Origin: Chloroflexota bacterium
GTDB taxonomy: Bacteria; Chloroflexota; JAJPGV01
Assembly: GCA_021325635.1 (NCBI GenBank)
Contig: JAJPGV010000039.1
Span: 32,156 to 96,155, forward strand
Direction: 5' to 3'
DNA length: 64,000 nt
Positions 30,153 to 37,895 of the stretch are shown here, piece by piece; the stretch's first letter is position 1, and the number at the start of each line of letters is the position of its first letter. Under the pieces are notes generated by a model. That model made no database searches and was not told where the DNA came from. It saw nothing but the letters and a program-made list of their open reading frames with translations. The position numbers and the translations under genes were made by a program.

Positions 30153-31579
30153 TGCCGGCGGGCATGGTGCCGCGACGGCGCCATGAGCCGTATCAGTACT
30201 TCCTGAAGGCCAGCCTGCTCCTGGCGATGACCATCGGCTGGCTGCTGGGCGCCATCGAGCTGAGCGCCATCGCGTTCCATGACGCCTCGCCTTCGCTGGC
30301 TGCCCGGCTGATCTCGCCAGCCCTGTTCCAGGTCCATGGCCAGAGCCAGATCCTTGGCTGGGTGGGCCTGTTCATCATGGGCATTTCCTACCAGGTCGTT
30401 CCGCGCCAGCGGCGAGTAGCCATCCACGCCTCGACGATGGCATACGTAGTCCTCGCGCTGATGGTCGCAGGGATCGTGCTGAGGGCCATCTCCCAGCCCC
30501 TGGCTGCAGCCTCCGTGCTGTTTCGCGGCCTTACCGTCCTCTCGGCGCTGCTCGAGCTGGCCGGCCTTGGCCTGTTCATGGGGGGCTTGATCAAGGGTCG
30601 CGTCATGGCAGACAGCATCCAGGGGCCGGAGCGCTTCAGCCGGGCAGCGCTGCAGTGGTTTGCCGTGGCACTGCTAATCAACCTGGGCACGACCGTTTAC
30701 CTGGCGCTGCAAGCGGGCTCGGTCGTGCCCGACTGGCTGGACAGGCCCCTGATCGTGGTTGAGCTATTCGGCTTCGTCACGTCCATGATCTTCGGTGTCA
30801 ACGCCCGGAATTTGCCGCTGTTCATGCGTGTGAGACCCGCGTCCTCCGACGATCTGCTGGCCGTGCTGAGGCTGCTGCCGCCGAGTGTCGCGCTGTGCGC
30901 CGCAGGACAGGCCGTGTCGGCGATTTCACTGGGTGGCGGCCGAATGATGGCGGCCGCGGGCTGGGCTGGGCTGCTGGTCATCGCCGGGCTGTACGTCCGG
31001 GCCGTCGGCCTCCTTGGACCCCGAACGCGCCAGATCGTGACCGCCGGCGAATCAGGCTGGTACGAAGCCTACGTGGTGGGCGCGTACGCCTGGCTCGGGC
31101 TTGGGCTCCTCCTGGAGCTGCTCACCTCGCTGGCGCAGCTCGGGCGGCTGGGACTGCCGGCGGAAGACCTGTTCCTCGCGGGTCTGCACGCCGTCACCAT
31201 CGGCTTCATCTCCATGATGATCATGGGCATGGCCGCACGGATCGTCCCGGCGTTTGCCGCTACCCGGCTGCACAGTCGATCGCTGTTCGTCTTGACCTGG
31301 TGGTGCCTCATGCTGGGCACGCTGCTGCGCGTGCCAGCGCAGGCGCTGTACAGCTCGACGGGTGGCGCGATCGGCCCGCTGCTTGGCTTATCGGGCATCG
31401 TCCAGCTGGCTGGCATGATGCTGTTTACCTGGAACCTGTGGCGGACGCTGGCTGGCAGCGTCACGGATCGGGCCGCACTGCTAGCCCCCCGAAGCAATGC
31501 GCTCCAACCGCCCCACGTCCAGCAGCGCGGTCGTGCCTCGACCGATGCGGACGACACCCTGCCGCTCCATCTCTCGTAA
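30152..31579 (+). CDS. NnrS-like polytopic membrane protein
   Basis: A 475-residue protein with about twelve transmembrane helices. Segments such as LFQVHGQSQILGWVGLFIMGISYQVVPRQ and GLHAVTIGFISMMIMGMAARIVPAF carry histidines near the start of helices, like NnrS proteins, which contain heme and copper and relate to nitric-oxide tolerance. I chose ATG 30152 because it overlaps the DUF59 stop (TGATG). Its 3' end overlaps the convergent Crp-family gene by 99 bases, so the last 30 or so residues are encoded over that gene's C-terminus. The Pro/Arg-rich tail is probably cytoplasmic. Confidence 0.7.
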   Translation: MPAGMVPRRRHEPYQYFLKASLLLAMTIGWLLGAIELSAIAFHDASPSLAARLISPALFQVHGQSQILGWVGLFIMGISYQVVPRQRRVAIHASTMAYVVLALMVAGIVLRAISQPLAAASVLFRGLTVLSALLELAGLGLFMGGLIKGRVMADSIQGPERFSRAALQWFAVALLINLGTTVYLALQAGSVVPDWLDRPLIVVELFGFVTSMIFGVNARNLPLFMRVRPASSDDLLAVLRLLPPSVALCAAGQAVSAISLGGGRMMAAAGWAGLLVIAGLYVRAVGLLGPRTRQIVTAGESGWYEAYVVGAYAWLGLGLLLELLTSLAQLGRLGLPAEDLFLAGLHAVTIGFISMMIMGMAARIVPAFAATRLHSRSLFVLTWWCLMLGTLLRVPAQALYSSTGGAIGPLLGLSGIVQLAGMMLFTWNLWRTLAGSVTDRAALLAPRSNALQPPHVQQRGRASTDADDTLPLHLS

Positions 31580-32161
31580 CTCCCGTCCGGCTACCTCTCG
31601 GGCCGTACCTGCCAGCTCGGCCAGGTCACGCTGGGTCAAATGGCTCGCCCCGCCATCCGCCGTCTCGATCAGCGCCCGGGCCAGGCGAGCCCGAACGCTG
31701 TGGAAGGCGAAGTCCTCGATCACCGTCGTGAGCTGGCGAAGCCGCCGCGCGAAGACGCGCAGCATGGCCGCGCTGAAGCCAGGGCGTGTGCGCAGCAGGC
31801 GATCCGCGTCCGCCTTGGTGAGGATCCCGAGGTGGCAATCGTCGAGACAGTCGGCGCTGGCGGGATTGGGGCCGCCGTCGAATACCGCCACGTCGTTGAA
31901 TGACTCGCACGCGGGAATGATGCGCAGGACCTGCTCCTTGCCCATAGGCGACATCTTGTAGACCCGCACACGGCCTTCGCGCACCACGTACAGCCCTTCG
32001 CACGTATCGCCTTCGATCATGATCACCTGGCCGGCCATGTAGCGGCGGACACGAATGCTCCGCGCAACCTCATGAAAGTCATCCTCGGGCAGGGTTGCAA
32101 AGTAGTCGATCTGCCGCAGCCAGGCAGCAGCGTCCGTATCTAACAACCTATCGTCTGACAA
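31481..32161 (-). CDS. Crp/Fnr-family transcription regulator
   Basis: A 226-residue regulator. An N-terminal cyclic-nucleotide-binding-type barrel (GQVIMIEGDTCEGLYVVREGRVRVY) is followed by the dimer helix and a C-terminal winged helix (HLTQRDLAELAGTAREVAGRELREMERQGVVRI). Cysteines lie at 54, 85, 105 and 109, which could form an Fe-S or redox site as in Fnr-like members; the heme ligand residues of CooA are not recognisable. The start is TTG at 32161; AAGG is very close, so another start is possible. It is convergent with the NnrS-like gene and may control that operon. Confidence 0.85.
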   Translation of the reverse strand: MSDDRLLDTDAAAWLRQIDYFATLPEDDFHEVARSIRVRRYMAGQVIMIEGDTCEGLYVVREGRVRVYKMSPMGKEQVLRIIPACESFNDVAVFDGGPNPASADCLDDCHLGILTKADADRLLRTRPGFSAAMLRVFARRLRQLTTVIEDFAFHSVRARLARALIETADGGASHLTQRDLAELAGTAREVAGRELREMERQGVVRIGRGTTALLDVGRLERIASGG

Positions 32162-32221
32162 ACCTTCACTGCGTCACCCAAGAGCTGACGCGAACGTCGA
32201 CAAACGGCGAGACGACCTCCG

Positions 32222-33334
32222 CTAATTGGAGCCAGCGTCATTGGGATTCGCACCGATGAGCTGCCCAGCCAGCGTCTGGTATTGCGCGACCTTGTCGTAG
32301 AAGGTGAACTGATCGAGGCCCACCGATTGGGGATCCAGGTATTTGATGCCGCGGTCGCATACGAACTTGGCGATGTCGGATGCCGAGCACGGCGTATCCT
32401 TCGAGACGCCCGCTTTCTCCTGGAGCGCCAGGCCCTCGGGCGACACCAGCCATGCCGCCAAGAGGCGCGCGGCGTTTGGGTGTTGAACAGCCTTAGGGAT
32501 ATACCAGCCGCGCACATCGTGCAGCATGGGCCCAAGTGGCACGAGCTCCACCGGTATTCCCGCAGCCTTTCCGCGGACGAGCTCGTCCGCGGTGCTTGCG
32601 GCAATATCGGCTTGCCCTGCCTGCACCATCTCACGAGCCGGACCCTTGGACTTGGTAATCACCAACTGCTGATCCTTCAGCGAAGTCAAATAGCTCTTTG
32701 CGGGACCCTCGCCCATGGCGAAGAAGAGCTGCGCCAGTGTGTCGGGCCCTGCGTTCTCGGCGATCTTGTGGCCCTTCCAGCGCGGCTTCAAAAGGTCACT
32801 CCATTCGTGCGGGACGTCCGCGGGCTGGACGTTGTTGGTGTTGTAGCTCAGGACCGGGATACCGTCCTCATTGAACAACCACCGTCCGTCGAGCTGCGAT
32901 TGGCTGGCATCGACACCCAGCTTGGTCCAGTCAGTGGCCAGCAGCAGGTCGCGGTCCACGAGCGGTTTGAACAACGATGGCCCACCATGGGCCAGATCGA
33001 TGGAACGAACCTCATGGTTTCCGGCAGATACTTCGGTGATGATCTGCGCCGGCAACTGCGGATCGCTGGTAGAGCTGTAGGTCACCTTTATGCCGGGATA
33101 TTTCTTGGAAAAGGCGGCGGCAAGATCGGTGGCTGCCTGTTTAATCGGAGCCGCTTCCCAGGTGACTGCGCCTTCTGCCTTGGCCGCCTGATACAGCGCG
33201 TCCAGCGAGCCCGGTGTGGCAAGCGACGCGCTCGCGCCAGGCGGGGGCGCCGAGATACTCGGCGGCGCAGCTTGCGAGCCGCAAGCAGCGAGGAAGACCA
33301 CGACAGCTGCGAAAGCAGTTGAAAGCCTTATCAT
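32222..33334 (-). CDS. Fe3+-type ABC transporter substrate-binding lipoprotein (orphan)
   Basis: A 370-residue lipoprotein with signal MIRLSTAFAAVVVFLAAC and a Pro/Ala/Ser linker. The body resembles the Fe3+-type binding proteins, as does the protein at 769-1941. Conserved-looking parts are AVTWEAAPIKQAATDLAAAFSKKYPGIKVTYSS and AARLLAAWLVSPEGL. No permease is next to it. ATG 33334 overlaps the TGA of an upstream 30-codon ORF (TGATG), so translation may be coupled. GAGGAG lies upstream inside that ORF. The adjoining GTG at 33337 would add one residue. Confidence 0.82.
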   Translation of the reverse strand: MIRLSTAFAAVVVFLAACGSQAAPPSISAPPPGASASLATPGSLDALYQAAKAEGAVTWEAAPIKQAATDLAAAFSKKYPGIKVTYSSTSDPQLPAQIITEVSAGNHEVRSIDLAHGGPSLFKPLVDRDLLLATDWTKLGVDASQSQLDGRWLFNEDGIPVLSYNTNNVQPADVPHEWSDLLKPRWKGHKIAENAGPDTLAQLFFAMGEGPAKSYLTSLKDQQLVITKSKGPAREMVQAGQADIAASTADELVRGKAAGIPVELVPLGPMLHDVRGWYIPKAVQHPNAARLLAAWLVSPEGLALQEKAGVSKDTPCSASDIAKFVCDRGIKYLDPQSVGLDQFTFYDKVAQYQTLAGQLIGANPNDAGSN

Positions 33335-33426
33335 CACGATTCTGCTCCTCGTTGCACGACAGATTTCACGGCGCTCTGTACGAAGAACGTGCTGAGCTCG
33401 CCGCTGACCGTGGGTTGGGTTGGCAT
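33334..33426 (-). CDS. Small 30-residue ORF, possible leader peptide
   Basis: A 30-codon ORF with the best Shine-Dalgarno of this region (AGGAGG, 5 bases before ATG). It encodes MPTQPTVSGELSTFFVQSAV, then KSVVQRGAES. Its TGA overlaps the ATG of the binding lipoprotein (TGATG). That arrangement implies translational coupling. The peptide has no recognised family, and the amino-acid content does not suggest a classical amino-acid attenuator. Confidence 0.5.
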   Translation of the reverse strand: MPTQPTVSGELSTFFVQSAVKSVVQRGAES

Positions 33427-33792
33427 CGTAACCTCCTGTTGAGAACGCGTTTGACTCCGGATTGGCTCAAAGAGCTCACGATCATGTCGTTGGCATCCCA
33501 AGGAGACCGAGGTGCATTGTAGGTCAGGCAATCGCGCAGCGTCTGTGCCAGCGGTCATGGCGCCAGCGATCGAAAAATGGGGAGTGTATCGCCACCTGGT
33601 CGACAGCTCGACGTTCATAAGCTGCCGACTAGCGCCGCACCCGAACGTCAATATTTCCCTGTTACCGACGAGCCATCGAGCTCGTCCCAGAAACGGGCTA
33701 TGGGGCATCGCGGGCAATGATCAAGCAATGAGCGGGTCCCACCCGTCGTCATTCTCCGTCCTCTCCGCCTGCGAAGCCCGACGAGACGGCGG
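33427..33792. other. 366-bp intergenic region
   Basis: No gene is recognised. On the minus strand a TACAAT at 33521-33516 is a good -10-like element for the leader ORF, but lacks a clear -35. An upstream extension of the leader reading frame to 33717 has no family-like sequence. The region separates the leader ORF and the DUF1003 gene, both on the minus strand. Confidence 0.45.
33516..33521 (-). promoter_or_regulatory. Candidate -10 element for leader ORF and binding lipoprotein
   Basis: On the minus strand TACAAT matches the TATAAT consensus with one difference, about 90 bases upstream of the leader ATG. There is no acceptable -35 hexamer at the usual spacing. Confidence 0.25.
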
Positions 33793-34266
33793 TTACTGAG
33801 GGGGTTCGGACTCGCCGCGACCCCTGAGCAGCTCCAGAATCTCTGTGTGCCTATCCTGGGCATCCTTCAGGAGGGTCAGCACCTCCATTTGCTCATGCTG
33901 GAGCTTGTAGATGACGCCGAGCTCTTCGTCATCGCGCCGAGCCATGGCCCTATCCTTCGCCGACTGCCGATTGCTTGCCAGCAGCAGGATCGGTCCCGTA
34001 TACGCAGCCTGGACGCTGAACATCAGGTTCAACAGGATGAAGGGATAGGGATCCCACTTGAGATCCCAGGCCGTAAGGTTCAGCGCCACCCAAAGCATTA
34101 CGAGAGCGGTCTGAATGATGATGAATCGCCAGCTGCCAATGCCCGCGGCCGCTGAATCAGCCACGCGCTCACCCAGCGTCACCGGCTCGTGCAACTCGGA
34201 TCGTGTCAGCGTGCTTTGGCCGTTTTCAACGACCTCACCCGCCTGGGCAGCGACTGCAATTGCCAT
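33793..34266 (-). CDS. DUF1003 membrane protein
   Basis: A 157-residue protein with two transmembrane segments: SWRFIIIQTALVMLWVALNL and DPYPFILLNLMFSVQAAYTGPILLLA. This hairpin, ending in SNRQSAKDRAMARRDDEELG and a C-terminal helical tail, is the DUF1003 signature. Function is not established. GGGAGGG precedes the ATG. It is followed by a 366-base gap and the leader-lipoprotein unit. Confidence 0.9.
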   Translation of the reverse strand: MAIAVAAQAGEVVENGQSTLTRSELHEPVTLGERVADSAAAGIGSWRFIIIQTALVMLWVALNLTAWDLKWDPYPFILLNLMFSVQAAYTGPILLLASNRQSAKDRAMARRDDEELGVIYKLQHEQMEVLTLLKDAQDRHTEILELLRGRGESEPPQ

Positions 34267-34336
34267 GGCTCCCTCCCTTTGCTTATCGCATGGAGCCTAC
34301 CTCAGCCCGACCAAATACTCCATCGCTGTTTTGCCG

Positions 34337-35710
34337 TCAGCTTGAACCAGCTTGGCTAAGGCTTTGCCACAGAAACGCCATGCAGGCAGCGCTGACGATG
34401 GCGGTGACTGCCCAGCCGCAGGTGGCCAGTCCCCGCCCAATGCGGTGACTGCCCATGACGCGGCTGTCACGGGCGGCCCGCATCATCAACGCCAGCGTGA
34501 TCGGCGTGCCGAGACCGCCCGCGATGGAGCTCAGGAACAGCAGATGGATGGGATTGACTCCGGCGAAGGCGACGGCCACGGCAACCAGGAGGCTCACCAG
34601 CAGCGTGATGTAGAACGGCCGAGCGTGGCCGAAACGGCGATTGAGCCCGGCACGCCAGCCGAGCACGTCGGCCAGGACATACGCGCTGGTGCCCGCGAGA
34701 ACAGGCACGGCGAGCACCGCCGAAGCCAGCAAACCCACGCCGAAGATCACGGCCGCGAAGTGTCCGGCCAGAGGAGCAAGGGCCTGCGCTGCGTCCTCGG
34801 CCGTCTGCACCGCCTGATGATGAGCTCCGAGCGTCGCCCCGGTGCCAATCAAGATGAACCAGAAGATGACGCCCGCCAGCACCATGCCAACGCCCGCGTC
34901 CAGCTGGACCAGGCCGAGACGGTGCAGAGGCGGCTGCTCCTCAGCCTCCTCGATGGTTTCCCAGATGTAGGCGTAGCTGGTGAGCGTGGTGCCAAGCAGT
35001 GCCAGCGCGCCCGCGACGTAATCCGACGAAAAGCTGAAGCGCGGAATGAAGGTAGCACGAGCGACCTCCAGCCAGTCGGGATGGGCCAGAACGGCCGCTG
35101 CCACGTACGCGAGGAACACAAAGAGCACGTAGCGCAGCACATGCTCCAGATGCTCGTAGCTACCCCACACCAGCAGCGCCGCGACGGCGCCCGCGAATGG
35201 GACGAGGAACCACCGATACGGCCAGCCGGTAAGCAGCTCCAGCGCTGCCGAACCACCTTCCAGGTCCGCGCTCAGCGTGAAAACGTTCACCCCCAGGACG
35301 GCCAGCAGCGTAGCCCAACCCCATCCCCGGCCGTAGTGCAGCCGAATGATCTTCTGCAGGCCCGCGCGGGACACCGCCCCCACCGCCGCGCTGATAAGCT
35401 GCACGACCACCAGCATGGGGATAGTCAGGACGACGAGCCATGACAGCGCGTAGCCGGTCGTGGACCCGATGACCGCTAGCGTGGCAACGGTGGTCGGATC
35501 GTTGTCCGAAGCTCCGGCCACGAGGCCAGGACCGAACTGGCGGGCCAGGGCAAGAGTCTGAGCCAGCCGCGATCGCTTGGCTGGGCGCGCCGCTCTCGGT
35601 CGGCGAACTGAAGCCATTCGGGCGGGTCCATTCGCAAGCATGGGGCCGCATCCGGCTGCGCGCCGGCCGGCAGCGCGAGCCGCGGGTCCGACATCGGCGC
35701 CGTCTGACAT
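34337..35710 (-). CDS. NRAMP-family divalent-metal transporter homologue
   Basis: A 457-residue protein with about eleven transmembrane helices. The first membrane helix reads FGPGLVAGASDNDPTTVATLAVIG, so DNDPTT replaces the metal-binding DPGN of classical NRAMPs. The sixth-helix region reads LTSYAYIWETIEEAEE rather than MPH. It therefore belongs with the divergent NRAMP-like subgroup, and its metal is uncertain. The start is doubtful: no candidate has a good ribosome binding site. The ATG at 35710 lies only 12 bases from the divergent gene, and internal ATGs at 35641 and 35617 are alternatives. Confidence 0.75.
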   Translation of the reverse strand: MSDGADVGPAARAAGRRAAGCGPMLANGPARMASVRRPRAARPAKRSRLAQTLALARQFGPGLVAGASDNDPTTVATLAVIGSTTGYALSWLVVLTIPMLVVVQLISAAVGAVSRAGLQKIIRLHYGRGWGWATLLAVLGVNVFTLSADLEGGSAALELLTGWPYRWFLVPFAGAVAALLVWGSYEHLEHVLRYVLFVFLAYVAAAVLAHPDWLEVARATFIPRFSFSSDYVAGALALLGTTLTSYAYIWETIEEAEEQPPLHRLGLVQLDAGVGMVLAGVIFWFILIGTGATLGAHHQAVQTAEDAAQALAPLAGHFAAVIFGVGLLASAVLAVPVLAGTSAYVLADVLGWRAGLNRRFGHARPFYITLLVSLLVAVAVAFAGVNPIHLLFLSSIAGGLGTPITLALMMRAARDSRVMGSHRIGRGLATCGWAVTAIVSAACMAFLWQSLSQAGSS

Positions 35711-35722
35711 AGTTGTGTTGCC

Positions 35723-36643
35723 ATGGCGCTCCGATTTCGCAACCGATCGGCCGCCAGCATCCTGGCGTTGCTGCTGGCCGGCTGCAGCCGTGGAGCTCCC
35801 GCACAGAGCGCCGGGCTATTAGCACGAGGCACCGAAAGCCCCTCTGCCGGTACGGCGGCAGCGACGTCCCCGGCGCCATCAACGGTTCGGCAGGCAGGCG
35901 CGACCCTACCCGAGGAAGCGCTCGGGCTCTTTCCCGCCGGCGCGCAGGTCATCGACAGCCGCTCGGTGGGAAGCGGACCTAACGGCACACTGGTCGTGCT
36001 GCTGGCGCTTACCGGCCAGCCGGCCGCCTCTGCCGGCTCGATGCCGCCCATGGCCGAGCTGGCGATCGTCAGTAAGACGCCTTCAGGATGGCGGCTGGCC
36101 AAGGCTGTCATCCAAAGCTTCGCGCAGGCCCCGAAGCTCGATGCAACCGTGCAGATAGACCACGTCCCGGCCGTCGGATTGGAGTACCACACCGGCGCCA
36201 ACAGCCAGGGGCTGATTGTCGTGCGCAACAACGCTGTCGTATTCGATGCCGTTGCCGATTCGTTTGAGATGCGAGACCTCAACGACGACGGCTCAGCCGA
36301 GGTGATCAAGTCGTGGTCGCCCTTCTGCCAAAGCCACGTTGCCAGTCCGCGCCTCAATACGGTCTACGTCTGGGAGAGCGGCTCCTACGCCCCAGCCACG
36401 GATAGGTTCCCAAGCGTGATCGCGCAGGACACGACGAGCTTCCAGGGAGCCGTCGCCCGAGCCAACGCGGCCCAAACAACCCCGGCCTGGAGCGCCAAGG
36501 ACAAAGCCTGTCTCCACGATGCCCTGGCCTACCTGGCGGAGCTTGCCGGTAACCGCACTGAAGCGGACGCCCAGTACGCGCAAGTCAAACGGCTCGCCCC
36601 CGACTACGACCTCCAGACAATCAGGACGGAGGCGAGCCGTTAA
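35723..36643 (+). CDS. Lipoprotein of unknown function
   Basis: A 306-residue lipoprotein with signal ASILALLLAGC (lipobox near residue 21) and a Ser/Ala/Pro/Thr-rich linker. Mid-protein has FEMRDLNDDGSAEVIKSW, a DxNxDGxxE-type calcium-binding-like loop as in FG-GAP or VCBS repeats. The C-terminus resembles a tetratricopeptide-like helical pair (KACLHDALAYLAELAGNRTEADAQYAQVKR). It is divergent from the transporter gene. No enzymatic role is evident. Confidence 0.65.
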   Translation: MALRFRNRSAASILALLLAGCSRGAPAQSAGLLARGTESPSAGTAAATSPAPSTVRQAGATLPEEALGLFPAGAQVIDSRSVGSGPNGTLVVLLALTGQPAASAGSMPPMAELAIVSKTPSGWRLAKAVIQSFAQAPKLDATVQIDHVPAVGLEYHTGANSQGLIVVRNNAVVFDAVADSFEMRDLNDDGSAEVIKSWSPFCQSHVASPRLNTVYVWESGSYAPATDRFPSVIAQDTTSFQGAVARANAAQTTPAWSAKDKACLHDALAYLAELAGNRTEADAQYAQVKRLAPDYDLQTIRTEASR

Positions 36644-36658
36644 CGGCTTCGGCTCCTG

Positions 36659-37102
36659 TCAGAGGTACAGACGAAAGCCTTCGGCCGTCGTCTCGAACCC
36701 AAGCGAGCGATAGAAAACATGCGCCTCCGTTCGTCGACGGTTCGACAAGAGCTGGACCTTGTAGCAGCCATTGTCGTGGGCCCGCCGGATGATATCCGCC
36801 AGGAGCGCACGGCCGACGCCCCGACGGCGCTGACGCCGATCGACTACGACGTTCTCCACAATGGCCCATGGGCGGCAGCCGTGGGTGAAATTCGGAACGA
36901 TGGTGACATCCGCCGTTCCGGCTGGGGTCCCGTCGACTGTCGCCACCAGCAGCGTGCGCCCATGCTGTCGCCGGATCTTCTGCCACGTCCGCCTGACGTC
37001 CACAGGCGAGCAGGCTTCGGCCGGACTATCGCTCAGCTGGCCAAGCAGCATGAGCACCACCTCGACGTCGGCCTCCTCGACTTCACGAACCTCAACGGCC
37101 AT
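36659..37102 (-). CDS. GNAT-family N-acetyltransferase
   Basis: A 147-residue acetyltransferase. The core AIVENVVVDRRQRRRGVGRALLADIIRRA carries the acetyl-CoA P-loop (RxxGVG), followed by the SNRRRTEAHVFYRSLGFETT motif typical of GNATs. The substrate is unknown. I chose ATG 37102 (MAVEVREVEEADVEVV) because it begins the first strand; longer frames lack family residues. It ends next to the lipoprotein gene on the opposite strand. Confidence 0.85.
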   Translation of the reverse strand: MAVEVREVEEADVEVVLMLLGQLSDSPAEACSPVDVRRTWQKIRRQHGRTLLVATVDGTPAGTADVTIVPNFTHGCRPWAIVENVVVDRRQRRRGVGRALLADIIRRAHDNGCYKVQLLSNRRRTEAHVFYRSLGFETTAEGFRLYL

Positions 37103-37191
37103 TGGCAGAATCGTAGTGCGAGGCAGAGCGACCGGAGCAAATCGCACAGGAGAACCGGCGGTGGAAGCAGGCAACTCAGAGCATCAAGCCC

Positions 37192-37785
37192 ATGAGTGAT
37201 CGCCTGGGCCCGGTGACGCTGGAAGGCAATCAGGTGCGGCTGGAGCCGGTCCAGCCCGGTCACGTTCCTGCCCTGGTCGCGGCGGGCCAAGCGGATGAGA
37301 TTTGGACCTATCTCCCGCTGCGGCTGACCACGATCGAGGCGATGGAAGCCCGGATGCGCGAAGCGCTGAATCGACAGCGGGACGGGTCTGAGCACCCCTT
37401 CGCCGTGGTTCTCCGCGGCAGCGGACGTATCGTCGGCAGTACGAGCTACCTCGAGGTCTCCAGCCCGCATCGGTCAGTAGAGATCGGCTGGACCTGGTAC
37501 AGCCCGGACGTATGGGGCACCACCGTCAACCCCGAAGCCAAGTACCTCATGTTCAAGCATGCATTCGAGAGCTGGGGCGCCTTCCGGGTGTTCCTCAAGA
37601 CCGATGCCCGCAATCTCCACTCTCAGGCAGCGATCGAGAAGCTGGGCGCTCGCTATGAGGGCACGCTCCGAAGCCACCTCATCCTGCCCGACGGCTTTCG
37701 CCGCGACAGCAAGTACTATTCAGTGCTCGATAGCGAGTGGCCCGCTGTGCGCTCTCGCCTTGAGCAACGGCTGGCGAGTGGCTGA
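37192..37785 (+). CDS. RimJ/RimL-type GNAT N-acetyltransferase
   Basis: A 197-residue protein beginning [19 protein letters not shown], with later segments [44 protein letters not shown] and [23 protein letters not shown]. This is the acetyltransferase_3 subgroup that modifies ribosomal protein N-termini or small molecules. The acetyl-CoA loop is the divergent type with no clear RxxGxG. The gene is convergent with groEL. Confidence 0.88.
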   Translation: MSDRLGPVTLEGNQVRLEPVQPGHVPALVAAGQADEIWTYLPLRLTTIEAMEARMREALNRQRDGSEHPFAVVLRGSGRIVGSTSYLEVSSPHRSVEIGWTWYSPDVWGTTVNPEAKYLMFKHAFESWGAFRVFLKTDARNLHSQAAIEKLGARYEGTLRSHLILPDGFRRDSKYYSVLDSEWPAVRSRLEQRLASG

Positions 37786-37895
37786 CCACTAGCCAGGGCT
37801 TCAATCGGGCTAGCCGCACCCTCGGGCCCTAGGCAAAGTGACTCCTGGAGCATCCGGTTCGCAGAGGCTGCATGCGTGGCGGCCGCTTGGAAAGG

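Noticed and set aside
31481..32161. Crp-family regulator as CooA, the CO sensor
   Set aside because: The Cys/His heme-ligand pattern of CooA is not recognisable; the cysteines and the gene position suggest another signal. It also lies 5 kb away from the CO operon end, next to NnrS-like genes.
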